Shown one piece after another: positions 23,810 to 31,886 of a stretch of 42,939 nucleotides of DNA. The translations under genes and the position numbers were made by a program. Every line of letters starts with the position of its first letter. Position 1 is the first letter of the stretch. The notes beneath the pieces are model-generated. The model was not told the DNA's origin. It ran no database searches and saw only the letters and a list, made by a program, of their open reading frames with translations. The stretch is from Flavobacterium frigidimaris (GTDB taxonomy: Bacteria; Bacteroidota; Bacteroidia; Flavobacteriales; Flavobacteriaceae), in the NCBI GenBank assembly GCA_900129595.1, contig FQWG01000029.1:1-42939 (forward strand), written 5' to 3'.

Positions 23810-23818
23810 TACTTTTGC
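23810..23818 (+). promoter_or_regulatory. -7 box of the DUF1810 gene
   Basis: TACTTTTGC matches the full Bacteroidota -7 consensus and lies 28 bases before the ATG at 23847. The -33 region (about 23787) reads TTAGG instead of TTG. Confidence 0.55.
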
Positions 23819-23846
23819 AACCTTTTTTTATATATACATTACCAAA

Positions 23847-24308
23847 ATGGCTCACTCAAACAATGATTTATTGCGTTTCTTAGATGCGCAAAACAAACTT
23901 TATCTTACTGCTCTTTCTGAAATCAAAAAAGGAAAAAAAGAGACTCACTGGATGTGGTTCATTTTTCCTCAGATTAAAGGATTAGGCAAGAGCGATACTG
24001 CGAATTATTACGCCATTAACGATCTAAAAGAAGCAACTGAATTCCTGGAACATCCTATTTTAGGAAAACATCTTATAGAGATTTCTGAACTGTTTTTGAC
24101 TTTTAAAAGAAAATCAGCAGACGGAATTTTAGGAGATCTGGATGCGCGTAAATTACGTTCTTCTATGACTTTATTTTCTTTAACAGAAAATACAAATCCT
24201 GTATTTCAGGAAGTATTAGAAGCTTTTTTCTCCGGAGAATCAGACCCGCTTACTTTGTCCATTATTAATTCATCTATAAAATCTTCTCTTGAAACTGAAA
24301 TGGCATAA
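23847..24308 (+). CDS. DUF1810 family protein
   Basis: This 153-residue protein matches DUF1810, sometimes mislabelled calpastatin. It has an N-terminal segment LLRFLDAQNKLYLTALSEI, the family core KKETHWMWFIFPQIKGLGKS and a conserved DLDARKLRSSMTLF. It is cytosolic and helical. The function is unknown. It has its own promoter and a strong terminator, so it is probably separate from the repair genes upstream despite sharing their direction. Confidence 0.92.
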   Translation: MAHSNNDLLRFLDAQNKLYLTALSEIKKGKKETHWMWFIFPQIKGLGKSDTANYYAINDLKEATEFLEHPILGKHLIEISELFLTFKRKSADGILGDLDARKLRSSMTLFSLTENTNPVFQEVLEAFFSGESDPLTLSIINSSIKSSLETEMA

Positions 24309-24341
24309 TTGTCATTAACATTCATTAGATTATTTACATTT

Positions 24342-24389
24342 AAGACACTACATTTTTTGCTTTGGCAATTGGTAGTGTCTTTTTTTTTA
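24342..24389 (+). terminator. Intrinsic terminator of the DUF1810 gene
   Basis: A 10-bp stem, AAGACACTAC (24342-24351) against GTAGTGTCTT (24372-24381), is followed by a run of T to 24388. It starts 34 bases after the stop codon. Confidence 0.85.
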
Positions 24390-24554
24390 GCCCAAAGATT
24401 TGGCGGATTAAACGGATTTACACGGATTTTTTATTACTAAAAATAGAGCACAAAAAATACCTTGCTATAAACAAGGCATTTTATATTTGAAGCAAATTAA
24501 GTAAAGTAAAAAGAAAACCTGCGTAAATCTGTTTAATCCGTAAAACCCGTGGGC
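24390..24554. repeat. Long inverted repeat of GGATTAAACGGATTTACACGG type
   Basis: The left end GCCCAAAGATTTGGCGG, then ATTAAACGGATTTACACGG, is mirrored by TGCGTAAATCTGTTTAATCC and CCGTGGGC at 24520-24554 with scattered mismatches. The terminator hairpin at 24454 lies in its loop. Repeats of this wording are frequent in Bacteroidota intergenic DNA. Confidence 0.6.
24454..24482 (-). terminator. Intrinsic terminator of the APC permease gene
   Basis: Read on the minus strand, AAAATGCCTTG (24472-24482) pairs with CAAGGTATTTT (24454-24464, one G-U pair) around a 7-base loop and leads into a T-run. It lies about 118 bases beyond the permease stop. Confidence 0.65.
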
Positions 24555-24599
24555 AAAATTAAACTTTGAACCTTTGTTCCTCTGAACCTTTGTCCATTC

Positions 24600-26012
24600 T
24601 TACTGTTCTTTTGGTTTCGTCAAGTAATATACCGGAATTCCTGTTAGCATTATCAAAACTCCCCAACCACAAGTCGAGAATTTTGTGATTAATAACGAAA
24701 TACAAACTGCACTTGCAATTACGATATATAACAAAGGCAAAAACGGATATCCAAAAGCTTTATAAGGTCTTTCTACATGCGGCATTTTTTTGCGTAAAAT
24801 AAAAATTCCGTAGATAGTCAGGATGTAAAAAATCAAAACAATGATGATTACGAAATCTAATAAATCTCCGTATTTCCCTGTCAGACACAAAGCCGAAGCC
24901 CAGATACATTGCGCCCATAAAGCCCATGATGGTACACTGAATTTATTTAGAACAGCTGCTTTTTTAAAGAATAAACCATCCGTTGCCATTGTATAATATA
25001 CTCTTGCTCCCGCCATGATTAATCCGTTATTACACGCAAAAGTCGAAATCATAATCATAATGGCGATAATCAGTGTTCCGATATTTCCAAAGATATATTG
25101 TGAAGCCACAACTGCCACCCTATCAGATTTTGCCGTTGCAATTTCGTCTAACGGAATCACTGCCAAATACATCAAATTGGTCAGAACATAAATAATAGTC
25201 ACAATAAAAGTTCCTAAAAACAAACTGAAACCAACGTTACGCTTCGGGTTTTTAATTTCTCCTGCAATAAAGGTTACACCATTCCAGGCATCACTGGAAA
25301 ATAAAGATCCCACCATTGCAGCCGAAATTCCGCTAATCAAAGCCGTTCCGCTAATTGGCAGCCACGAACTGGTATCTTTATTAAACGAACGTGTTGTCCA
25401 GGCATCTGCCCAGTTGGCATCCCAAACCGAAGCTTTTGCAGCCAATGTTAGCCCGAAAATAATTAAACCCAGCAAGGATAAAATTTTAATAATCGTAAGG
25501 ACCGTTTGTAGAATTTTTCCGTTTTTGACACCACGGCTGTTAATAAAAGTTAGTAAAACAATCGTTAGGATCGAAACAATCTGAGCTGCATTAAGTTTAA
25601 AAGAACCCAATTCATAAAGAATGTTTTCATCGCTTAACGGTTCATACAGATAAGCTGCAAACTTTGAGAAAGCTACACCAACGGCAGCAATTGTTCCGGT
25701 CTGAATGACAGCAAAAAAACTCCAGCCGTACAAAAAAGCAATAAGTTTATTATACGCTTCTTTCAGGTAAACATATTGTCCTCCCGCTTTGGGGAACATC
25801 GCACTAAGCTCGCCGTAACTTACAGCGGCAATAATAGTAATCAATCCTGAGATGAGCCAAATAAGCGTTAGCCATCCGGCTGACCCCACTTGTCTGGCGA
25901 TATCGGCACTCACGATAAATATCCCCGATCCGATCATAGAACCTACCACAAGCATGGTTCCGTCTAATAATCCGAGTTCTCTTTTAAAATGTTCCTGGTC
26001 TTTTTCCTGCAT
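24600..26012 (-). CDS. APC-superfamily amino-acid permease
   Basis: The protein has 470 residues and about twelve membrane helices. The first helix carries the APC substrate-binding signature MIGSGIFIV (in VVGSMIGSGIFIV), and FPKAGGQYVYLKEAY follows at about 72-86, typical of LAT-like and YhdG-like amino-acid transporters. The length matches the family. It imports or exchanges amino acids across the inner membrane; the particular substrate is not readable from sequence. It is a single gene on the minus strand with its own downstream hairpin. Confidence 0.93.
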   Translation of the reverse strand: MQEKDQEHFKRELGLLDGTMLVVGSMIGSGIFIVSADIARQVGSAGWLTLIWLISGLITIIAAVSYGELSAMFPKAGGQYVYLKEAYNKLIAFLYGWSFFAVIQTGTIAAVGVAFSKFAAYLYEPLSDENILYELGSFKLNAAQIVSILTIVLLTFINSRGVKNGKILQTVLTIIKILSLLGLIIFGLTLAAKASVWDANWADAWTTRSFNKDTSSWLPISGTALISGISAAMVGSLFSSDAWNGVTFIAGEIKNPKRNVGFSLFLGTFIVTIIYVLTNLMYLAVIPLDEIATAKSDRVAVVASQYIFGNIGTLIIAIMIMISTFACNNGLIMAGARVYYTMATDGLFFKKAAVLNKFSVPSWALWAQCIWASALCLTGKYGDLLDFVIIIVLIFYILTIYGIFILRKKMPHVERPYKAFGYPFLPLLYIVIASAVCISLLITKFSTCGWGVLIMLTGIPVYYLTKPKEQ

Positions 26013-26044
26013 GGTTTTGGTTTTTGGGTTGGTTAAAGATATAC

Positions 26045-26195
26045 TTTTTTCTGAAATTTTAGATTTTAGATTGTTGATTTTAGATTCTTATTAAAAGCCT
26101 CATTCTGAACGATCATATTACTAAATGAGAACAGCTTTTAAACCTAAAATTGTCAAATTCTAAAATCTAAATTCCAAAATCTAACAATCTAAAAT
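26045..26195. repeat. Heptad-like AT-rich repeats, inverted pair
   Basis: At 26050-26095 the units TTTAGAT and TTGATTT alternate; at 26143-26195 their complements (AAATCTA, AAATTC) alternate in the opposite sense, so the two blocks can pair imperfectly. Similar runs of AAATCTA units occur at 4105-4130. No gene is present. Confidence 0.55.
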
Positions 26196-26198
26196 AAA

Positions 26199-26310
26199 TT
26201 GGGCGTGTCCCTTCGGGTCGGGCTTTCGGCTAAATTCCCAATTAATAAAAACTACGGTTAAAAAGCCTTGTTTTTCTAAATCGGGAGATACCGCCTCTAT
26301 CCCTCACGCA
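26199..26310. repeat. Flavobacterial dispersed repeat (GGGCGTG ... CCCTCACGC type)
   Basis: One end reads GGGCGTGTCCCTTCGGGTCG and the other CCGCCTCTATCCCTCACGC; between lies a loosely paired variable part. Its reverse complement (GGGATAGAGGCGGTATC) resembles the arm GATAGAAGCGGCATCC of the repeat at 33352-33439, so the two families may be related. I recognise the type from other flavobacterial genomes but could not count copies. Confidence 0.65.
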
Positions 26311-26386
26311 AATTCTGTTTTCATTAGAAATTTAGCTTAACAATCTCGTTTACGGATTTCCATAAAATAATAGTTTTTTATCTGGT

Positions 26387-26394
26387 TACATTTG
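26387..26394 (+). promoter_or_regulatory. -7 box of the small lipoprotein gene
   Basis: TACATTTG fits the -7 consensus 48 bases before the ATG at 26442. No clear -33 TTG is visible at the usual spacing. Confidence 0.45.
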
Positions 26395-26441
26395 GCATAC
26401 AATAAGAGTATCTAACACTTGCAATTCTATATTAAATCACA

Positions 26442-26840
26442 ATGAAAAAATTATCACTGATCCTGTTATTACTTATTCTTAATTCCTGTGCTACCAATTA
26501 TTATTTTGTAAACATTGATGAAGACACTACTATTTTCACTTCTAAAGATGGAAAAAAATCAGTAACTACGATTCCTAAAGGATCCTCTGCATACATTAAT
26601 AGAAGTGATAAAACAGCAAGAAAAGTAAAATGGAAAAAATTTAAAGGCTGGGCTGTAAATCCTGCATATAGCAATAGAATCTTTTCCAGCAATTCAAACA
26701 GCAACAGTTATACTAAAGATAGTTATACTAAATCCCCAACAAAAACTTCATCAGGAGGAACTGTTCAGGTAAAAGGTTACACAAGAAAAAACGGGACATA
26801 TGTTGCTCCTCATACTCGAAGTGCTCCTAGACGAAAATAA
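26442..26840 (+). CDS. Small lipoprotein, possibly SH3-like
   Basis: The protein has 132 residues. MKKLSLILLLLILNSC is a lipoprotein signal with lipobox LNSC, and Cys16 is the lipidated residue. The mature N-terminal half (about 20-80) looks like a bacterial SH3-like fold: TTIFTSKDGKKSVTTIPKGS, then KVKWKKFKGWA. The C-terminal part is low-complexity Ser/Thr/Lys and ends VAPHTRSAPRRK, resembling a short basic motif in which KGYTRKNGTYV recalls the widespread V-x-GYxRKdGTYV motif of bacterial surface proteins. It probably sits on the periplasmic face of a membrane. Function unknown. Confidence 0.85.
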   Translation: MKKLSLILLLLILNSCATNYYFVNIDEDTTIFTSKDGKKSVTTIPKGSSAYINRSDKTARKVKWKKFKGWAVNPAYSNRIFSSNSNSNSYTKDSYTKSPTKTSSGGTVQVKGYTRKNGTYVAPHTRSAPRRK

Positions 26841-26872
26841 TCACTAACAATTTAATAACGAACCAAAACATC

Positions 26873-27304
26873 ATGAAATTATTTATAACCTCATTAATAA
26901 TTGTGCTTCTTAACGTTGGTACGAAACACACTGAAAGAAAAGAAACGATTAAAACTCAAAATATAAATACAGTAAAGAAAGCCACTTTAAAGACTTTTAC
27001 TTATGAAGATATTGCCAGATATACTATGGCATCTATTATGGGGCAGCAACCTAAAATAATTACTGCAACCAAAAAAGGAGATTTATACTACGTCTCATAT
27101 ATCAGAAAGTCAGATAATATAAAATTCGATTATAAAATAAAGTTTGAAGGCAATAAAATTCTTTGGTCTAATATTGATGGAAGATGGAGAAACTCTCAAT
27201 ATGATGAAAAAGTTACTTTTATCGAAAAAAACAATAAACTTTCTATAATTCAAATTTTTAGTGACGGCTCTAAAGATGTTCAAGAATATAAAAAGGGTCA
27301 ATAA
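26873..27304 (+). CDS. Small exported protein of unknown function
   Basis: The protein has 143 residues. It opens with a short hydrophobic segment (MKLFITSLIIVLLNVGT) that could be a signal peptide, then a Lys/Thr-rich linker. From about 40 to 143 a compact domain has alternating beta-like strands (YYVSYIRKSDNIKFDYKIKFEGNKILWSN is its core, given here in two parts: YYVSYIRKSDNIKFDY and KIKFEGNKILWSN). I recognise no family. It follows the lipoprotein gene by 32 bases in the same direction, so they are probably cotranscribed. Confidence 0.75.
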   Translation: MKLFITSLIIVLLNVGTKHTERKETIKTQNINTVKKATLKTFTYEDIARYTMASIMGQQPKIITATKKGDLYYVSYIRKSDNIKFDYKIKFEGNKILWSNIDGRWRNSQYDEKVTFIEKNNKLSIIQIFSDGSKDVQEYKKGQ

Positions 27305-27416
27305 AAATCTAACTTTTAAACAACGCAAGTAGATATTTTATACTTTAGCAAAGATTAGAATCCAGTAAAGGAGAAACAACAATTTATAGAAATTGAATTA
27401 TCTTTTTATGTATATA

Positions 27417-27818
27417 ATGTCCCAACAAGAAGAAATAATCAACAAAATTGCACAGGACAAAATAGCCTTTGACCTTGGGATACAGCTATTATTAGAAGAT
27501 CCGGAATATAATTTTAAAAGTATTTTTACAACTTTAACAAATTACATATTCAATGCTATTCCAGAGAAAACAAATTATAATACTGAAACTTATCAAAATG
27601 CTATTAGTACAATTCCTTTAAAACCGACCTATACTCCAATTGTACTTCTAAAAATATTCCCTACGCGAGTTGCTTTTTATAAATTAGCAGAACTTCCTGA
27701 AAACGAAAATAAGAAAATTCTAACTTCATTACTCTGGATTTTTAAAGTAACAGACACTGAAAGACGCAATACAGAATGTAAAAATGGTTGCGGGCATTTC
27801 TGGCATGAACTAGAATAA
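27417..27818 (+). CDS. DUF5958-like small protein
   Basis: The protein has 133 residues from ATG 27417. Upstream in-frame ATG 27408 and TTG 27393 are possible but add only hydrophobic filler. It has no signal peptide. The C-terminal TERRNTECKNGCGHFWHEL matches the R-x(n)-C-x(3)-GC-x-H-x-WH pattern I associate with DUF5958, a small family in Bacteroidota and Actinobacteria. Conserved Cys and His residues could bind metal. The function is unknown and neighbours give no clue. The assignment rests mainly on this tail. Confidence 0.75.
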   Translation: MSQQEEIINKIAQDKIAFDLGIQLLLEDPEYNFKSIFTTLTNYIFNAIPEKTNYNTETYQNAISTIPLKPTYTPIVLLKIFPTRVAFYKLAELPENENKKILTSLLWIFKVTDTERRNTECKNGCGHFWHELE

Positions 27819-28205
27819 CCATCAACAGATTTAAAGTCATCCTACACTTTTAGATCTTAGTACCAAAAAAATTTAACGACTGCCTATTCCTGCAGAGCAT
27901 AAATTAATAACATTCTCTGAAAAACCAAAACAAAACCAGTAAAGCACTAAAAATAAGGCTTTTGGATATTTTTATTTAAATAAATAAAAATTTAACAGGA
28001 AAAAATAGATCATTTGTAAAATGAGATTCTTTTTTTATTAAATTTGAGAGAAGTGACAATAGTCATAAATACCATATATTCCATTAACAATTGTTTATTT
28101 TTTATCTGTAGAATAACTGTACCTCAAGGATTATTAATACTAAAGAGTTAAACAAAAAAGACTTTATAAGGCAGAAAATTAAAACGTTAACCTACAATCC
28201 CGAAA
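27819..28205. other. Gene-free AT-rich spacer with a possible promoter
   Basis: No reading frame or clear repeat is visible apart from an AT-rich palindrome around 27970-27992. TTTG at 28013-28016 and TAAATTTG at 28039-28046, with a 22-base spacer, could be the promoter of the kinase gene, leaving a leader of about 150 bases. Confidence 0.4.
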
Positions 28206-29633
28206 ATGATGTCTAAAAATCTATTTTTAAAAAATTTTCGTCTTCCCAACGTTTTTGCCCTTTTAATAATTGTTTTTATTTCCTGTGCCCTGCTAATTTG
28301 TATCAACTTTTTTACCATTAAAATATTATCTGCCAACAGAGCTTATGTCAATGGCGAATCGCATTACTCCAAAGGTCAAAAAGACGCTTCCCGCCATCTT
28401 ATTACTTATTTGTATACTAAAGAACCTAATCAGTGGAAATTGTACACAGAAGAGCTAAAAGTTCCGCAAGGCGATGGCATTGCACGCAGAACACTTTTAG
28501 CCGCCGGAGACAATCAAGTGGTACGACAAGGATTTACCACTGGGCGCAATCACAAAGATGACTTAGACGATCTTGTCTGGTTGTTTGTCAATTTTAAGAA
28601 TATATCATTTTTAGCAAAAGCGATTCACGAATGGGAACAGGGTGATAATTTAATAGATGAGCTCTCTGTTATTGCAACACAAATTAATTATAAAATAGAA
28701 CACGGTGTACTGACAGCAGCTGATCAGCAAAAATATCTATCCCAAATTAGCGATATCAGCGATAAACTCACTATTAATGAACGTAACTTCTCAAATACTT
28801 TGGGAGAAGGAACAAGAAAAATTAAGAGTCTATTAATCATTACTAATATTGTTTTTATCTTAATTATCATTTTAAGTGTCTGCTCCTACTACTCCATAAT
28901 GGTACGAAGACTTCTTGCTTCTAAAAAAGAAACTGAAATTAAAAATGAAGATTTAATAGTCGTGAACCGCGAATTAGATCGCTTTGTTTATAGCGCATCC
29001 CACGATTTAAGATCGCCCATAACTTCATTGAAAGGCTTAATTGAAATTACGCAACTGGAAGATGATATTGACCAGATTAAAGATTATTTGCATTTAATGC
29101 ATCAAAGTCTTGCTAAACAGGATCAGTTTATCAATGACATCATTGACTATTCGAAAAACAAGCGTAAACAAGTAATCGTTGAACCTGTTAGTTTAAAGGA
29201 ATTATTTGATGAAGCAATTGCTCAATTGATGCATATCGAAAATGCAAACAAAATTACTTTCACACAAGAATTACAAGTTGATCATATCCAAAGCGACGGA
29301 TTACGCCTGAAAATAATTATTAGTAACCTAATCTCTAATGCCATAAAATATGCCGACAACAGCAAAGAGGAAATGTTTATCGCCATAAAGACGTATATCG
29401 CTGATGGCTGCCATAAAATTGAAATTGCTGACAACGGAATTGGAATTAACGATGAATTTAAAGATTTTATTTTTGAAATGTACTTTGGGACTAATAAGAA
29501 CAAAGGTTCCGGATTAGGCCTTTATATCGTAAAAGAAGCTGTAGAGCATATTAAAGGAAACATATCAGTATGCTCTGAAAGTACTATTGGAACTAAGTTT
29601 ACTGTAACAATACCGAACTCAAATGGAATCTAA
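28206..29633 (+). CDS. Membrane sensor histidine kinase
   Basis: The protein has 475 residues; a second ATG follows directly at 28209. It has membrane helix 1 (about 15-38), a helical periplasmic sensor (about 39-200) resembling CHASE3-type four-helix domains, and membrane helix 2 (about 205-227). HisKA has phospho-acceptor H266 in SASHDLRSPITSLKG. The HATPase domain has N box LISNAIKYAD, G1 EIADNGIGI and G2 GSGLGLYIVKEA. The gene overlaps the following response regulator by 11 bases, so the two form a translationally coupled two-component pair. The signal is unknown. Confidence 0.93.
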   Translation: MMSKNLFLKNFRLPNVFALLIIVFISCALLICINFFTIKILSANRAYVNGESHYSKGQKDASRHLITYLYTKEPNQWKLYTEELKVPQGDGIARRTLLAAGDNQVVRQGFTTGRNHKDDLDDLVWLFVNFKNISFLAKAIHEWEQGDNLIDELSVIATQINYKIEHGVLTAADQQKYLSQISDISDKLTINERNFSNTLGEGTRKIKSLLIITNIVFILIIILSVCSYYSIMVRRLLASKKETEIKNEDLIVVNRELDRFVYSASHDLRSPITSLKGLIEITQLEDDIDQIKDYLHLMHQSLAKQDQFINDIIDYSKNKRKQVIVEPVSLKELFDEAIAQLMHIENANKITFTQELQVDHIQSDGLRLKIIISNLISNAIKYADNSKEEMFIAIKTYIADGCHKIEIADNGIGINDEFKDFIFEMYFGTNKNKGSGLGLYIVKEAVEHIKGNISVCSESTIGTKFTVTIPNSNGI

Positions 29634-30015
29634 ACCTACATTCTTATTAATTGAAGACAATTTGATTGATCAGCTAATCATAAAACAATTATTCAGGAAA
29701 GTACTTAATATTGATCAAATTGTAATTGCTAATAACGGCAGAGAAGGCCTGCAATGGATTAATGGAAATAAAAAACAACAATCCTTAATCATTTTACTAG
29801 ACATTCAAATGCCAATAATGAATGGCTTTGAATTTTTGGACGAGTTTGATAAACTGAGTACGGAAATTAAGAAAGAAACTCACATCTACGTTCTTTCATC
29901 TACTTTAGATTCTGATGAAATCCTGAGAATAAAGGAAAACAATTATGTGAGCGGTTTTTTAAGCAAACCGTTTCCTATTCAGGAATTTAAAAACATCGTT
30001 AACTTAGAGAGTTAA
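29623..30015 (+). CDS. Single-domain response regulator (CheY/Rcp1-like)
   Basis: The protein has 130 residues and one receiver domain. Acidic residues E11 and D12, phospho-acceptor D60 in LLDIQMPIMNGFEF, Ser in YVLSSTLD and the conserved Lys in FLSKPF are present. There is no output domain, so it works as a shuttle in a phosphorelay or by protein contact, as Rcp1-type regulators do beside phytochrome-like kinases. The start ATG lies inside the end of the kinase gene. It ends three bases before the stop of the convergent NlpC gene. Confidence 0.93.
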   Translation: MESKPTFLLIEDNLIDQLIIKQLFRKVLNIDQIVIANNGREGLQWINGNKKQQSLIILLDIQMPIMNGFEFLDEFDKLSTEIKKETHIYVLSSTLDSDEILRIKENNYVSGFLSKPFPIQEFKNIVNLES

Positions 30016-30018
30016 GAT

Positions 30019-31461
30019 CTATTGCAGAACACGATTTACCTGTGAAAAACTTCTTTGGTAGTAAGGCTCTTTTGTAGAAGAAATGATAACGCCACCATGA
30101 GTTGAAGAGTGAACAAATTTAATTTCTCCGTCAGCAACTTCAACGACCATACCAACATGATTTATATGGCGCCTTCCGTTTGTCTTAAAGAAAATCAAAT
30201 CTCCTTTTTTAGCCTCTTCAGTACCTACTTTTGTACCAACACGGGATTGCTCGATAGAACTTCTTGGCAATTTTATATCGAAATTATTAAAAGTACAAAT
30301 CATTAATCCGGAACAATCAAAACCAGCTTTTGTGGTTCCGCCCGATCGATAACGGGTTCCTATGTTCTCAGTTGCATTCATAATCAACTGATTAACCAAC
30401 TCTGAATGATTACTTACTGTAAACACTGAACTTGTATCCTTATTGATGTCTGAATTATCAGCAACCTGTACAGCCGCTGCTGAGTTATCATTGATTTCCG
30501 GAGTTGTTTGCAAACCTGCGGCAGCATCTGCTTTTTCTTTTGATGTATTAATTTTTAACACATAACCTACTGGCAATTTTGCTTTGATAGATGGATTTTG
30601 GCGTTCCAATTCTGCAACCGTTATTCCGTATTTTTTAGCAATAGCATATTTAGTTTCCCTTGGCTGTACCTCAACAACAACATCTACATTTTTTGCAGGT
30701 ATAATTTCCGGTCTCACTTCATCATTTTTAGTGGTACTTTCTGATGGTGTAATCGATGTTTCAGCAATCCGGGTTCCGGATTCAACAGAAAGATCTTCTG
30801 TCTGCTGATTGGTTTTTTCTTTTGAAGTCCTGATTTTTAAAACATAGCCTACAGGCAGTTTCTTTTTGATAGATGGATTTTGGCGTTCCAGTTCAGCAAC
30901 CGTTATTCCGTATTTTTTAGCAATAAGATATTTTGTTTCTTTTGGTTTTACTACAACCGCAACCTCAACATCTGTGAAAGGAATTATTTCCGGTTTTTCT
31001 ATGCTCTGATTTTTCTTTGTTTTTTCAGTTGACACAATAGCATTAGACGGAATATTAAGCTTCTGTCCTATTTGCAGACCTTCACTTTCAAATGCTGGAT
31101 TTGCTTTTTTTAAATCATCAACAGAGATATTGTATTTTTTTGAAATTGCCCAAAGATTTTCTTTTTCCTTTACTTCGTGCAATCCTGAATTCGAAATTAT
31201 TGCAGGAGTTGTATTGGCAGCAATTTCAGTTTTTTTTGCACTAGCTTTTTTATTGTTATTTGGGATTAAGAGTACCGAATTTAGTTTTAGAACTTTAGGC
31301 GCATTGGGATTAGCATCTTCAATCTCTTTAGTTTTTACACCATATTTTTTAGCAATTACAGATAGGTTTTCTCCTTTTGATATTTTGTGCTTGATAAATT
31401 TCTCCTGAGAAAAAACACCAACACTAAAAAAAAACAATACTATAATTAATCTAAAAACCAT
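30019..31461 (-). CDS. LysM-repeat NlpC/P60 peptidoglycan hydrolase
   Basis: The protein has 480 residues. The signal peptide ends near VGVFSQEK. Four LysM modules lie at about 23-68, 92-138, 174-212 and 267-306. Modules 3 and 4 (AKKYGITVAELERQNPSIK) are almost identical, a recent internal duplication with a DNA period near 283 bases. The C-terminal NlpC/P60 domain (about 355-480) has catalytic Cys383 in AGFDCSGL and His in HINHVGMVV. The enzyme binds glycan through LysM and cleaves peptide cross-links in the periplasm. It converges on the response regulator with only three bases between stops, with no terminator visible there. Confidence 0.94.
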   Translation of the reverse strand: MVFRLIIVLFFFSVGVFSQEKFIKHKISKGENLSVIAKKYGVKTKEIEDANPNAPKVLKLNSVLLIPNNNKKASAKKTEIAANTTPAIISNSGLHEVKEKENLWAISKKYNISVDDLKKANPAFESEGLQIGQKLNIPSNAIVSTEKTKKNQSIEKPEIIPFTDVEVAVVVKPKETKYLIAKKYGITVAELERQNPSIKKKLPVGYVLKIRTSKEKTNQQTEDLSVESGTRIAETSITPSESTTKNDEVRPEIIPAKNVDVVVEVQPRETKYAIAKKYGITVAELERQNPSIKAKLPVGYVLKINTSKEKADAAAGLQTTPEINDNSAAAVQVADNSDINKDTSSVFTVSNHSELVNQLIMNATENIGTRYRSGGTTKAGFDCSGLMICTFNNFDIKLPRSSIEQSRVGTKVGTEEAKKGDLIFFKTNGRRHINHVGMVVEVADGEIKFVHSSTHGGVIISSTKEPYYQRSFSQVNRVLQ

Positions 31462-31886
31462 ACCTATTAAAGTTTAATGAATACTCTTTTAAGTTAAGAC
31501 AATATTTTAAACTCAAAAAAAGCGAAAATATTACCCAAAAAGCGAATTTAACTTTTTAAAGTAAAAAACACACTATTTTTAACATCTAATTTTGTTCAAA
31601 TTAACAATTGCAGGATAAAAGTTTCCTCAACACTTTGAAATCAGGTCTTTTATAAATAGTGACCTTTTTTTAATAAAAGCTAATTCAAATCTGATAATAG
31701 AATAAAGAACTACTACATTTTAAAAACTTTCCTATTTCGATAACTGGTGGTTATTCCCCTATACTACATGTAAATTTTAAATCAATTTTCTTTCAAAAAA
31801 TACTCTCGGCATAAAATTTGTACGAATATTTTTTCATATTAACCAATAACCTTACTTTATTAAACTAACTTTAACTCTAAAATAGC
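31462..31886. other. Divergent intergenic region
   Basis: This 425-base AT-rich gap lies between divergent genes. I see no frame and no clear -7 box at good spacing for either gene. The imperfect palindrome TAACTGGTGGTTA (about 31740-31752) is the only structured site. Confidence 0.4.

Noticed and set aside
26442..27818. Toxin-antitoxin module among the small genes
   Set aside because: The three proteins are a lipoprotein, an exported protein and a DUF5958-like protein, without the size pairing, overlap or motifs of known systems.
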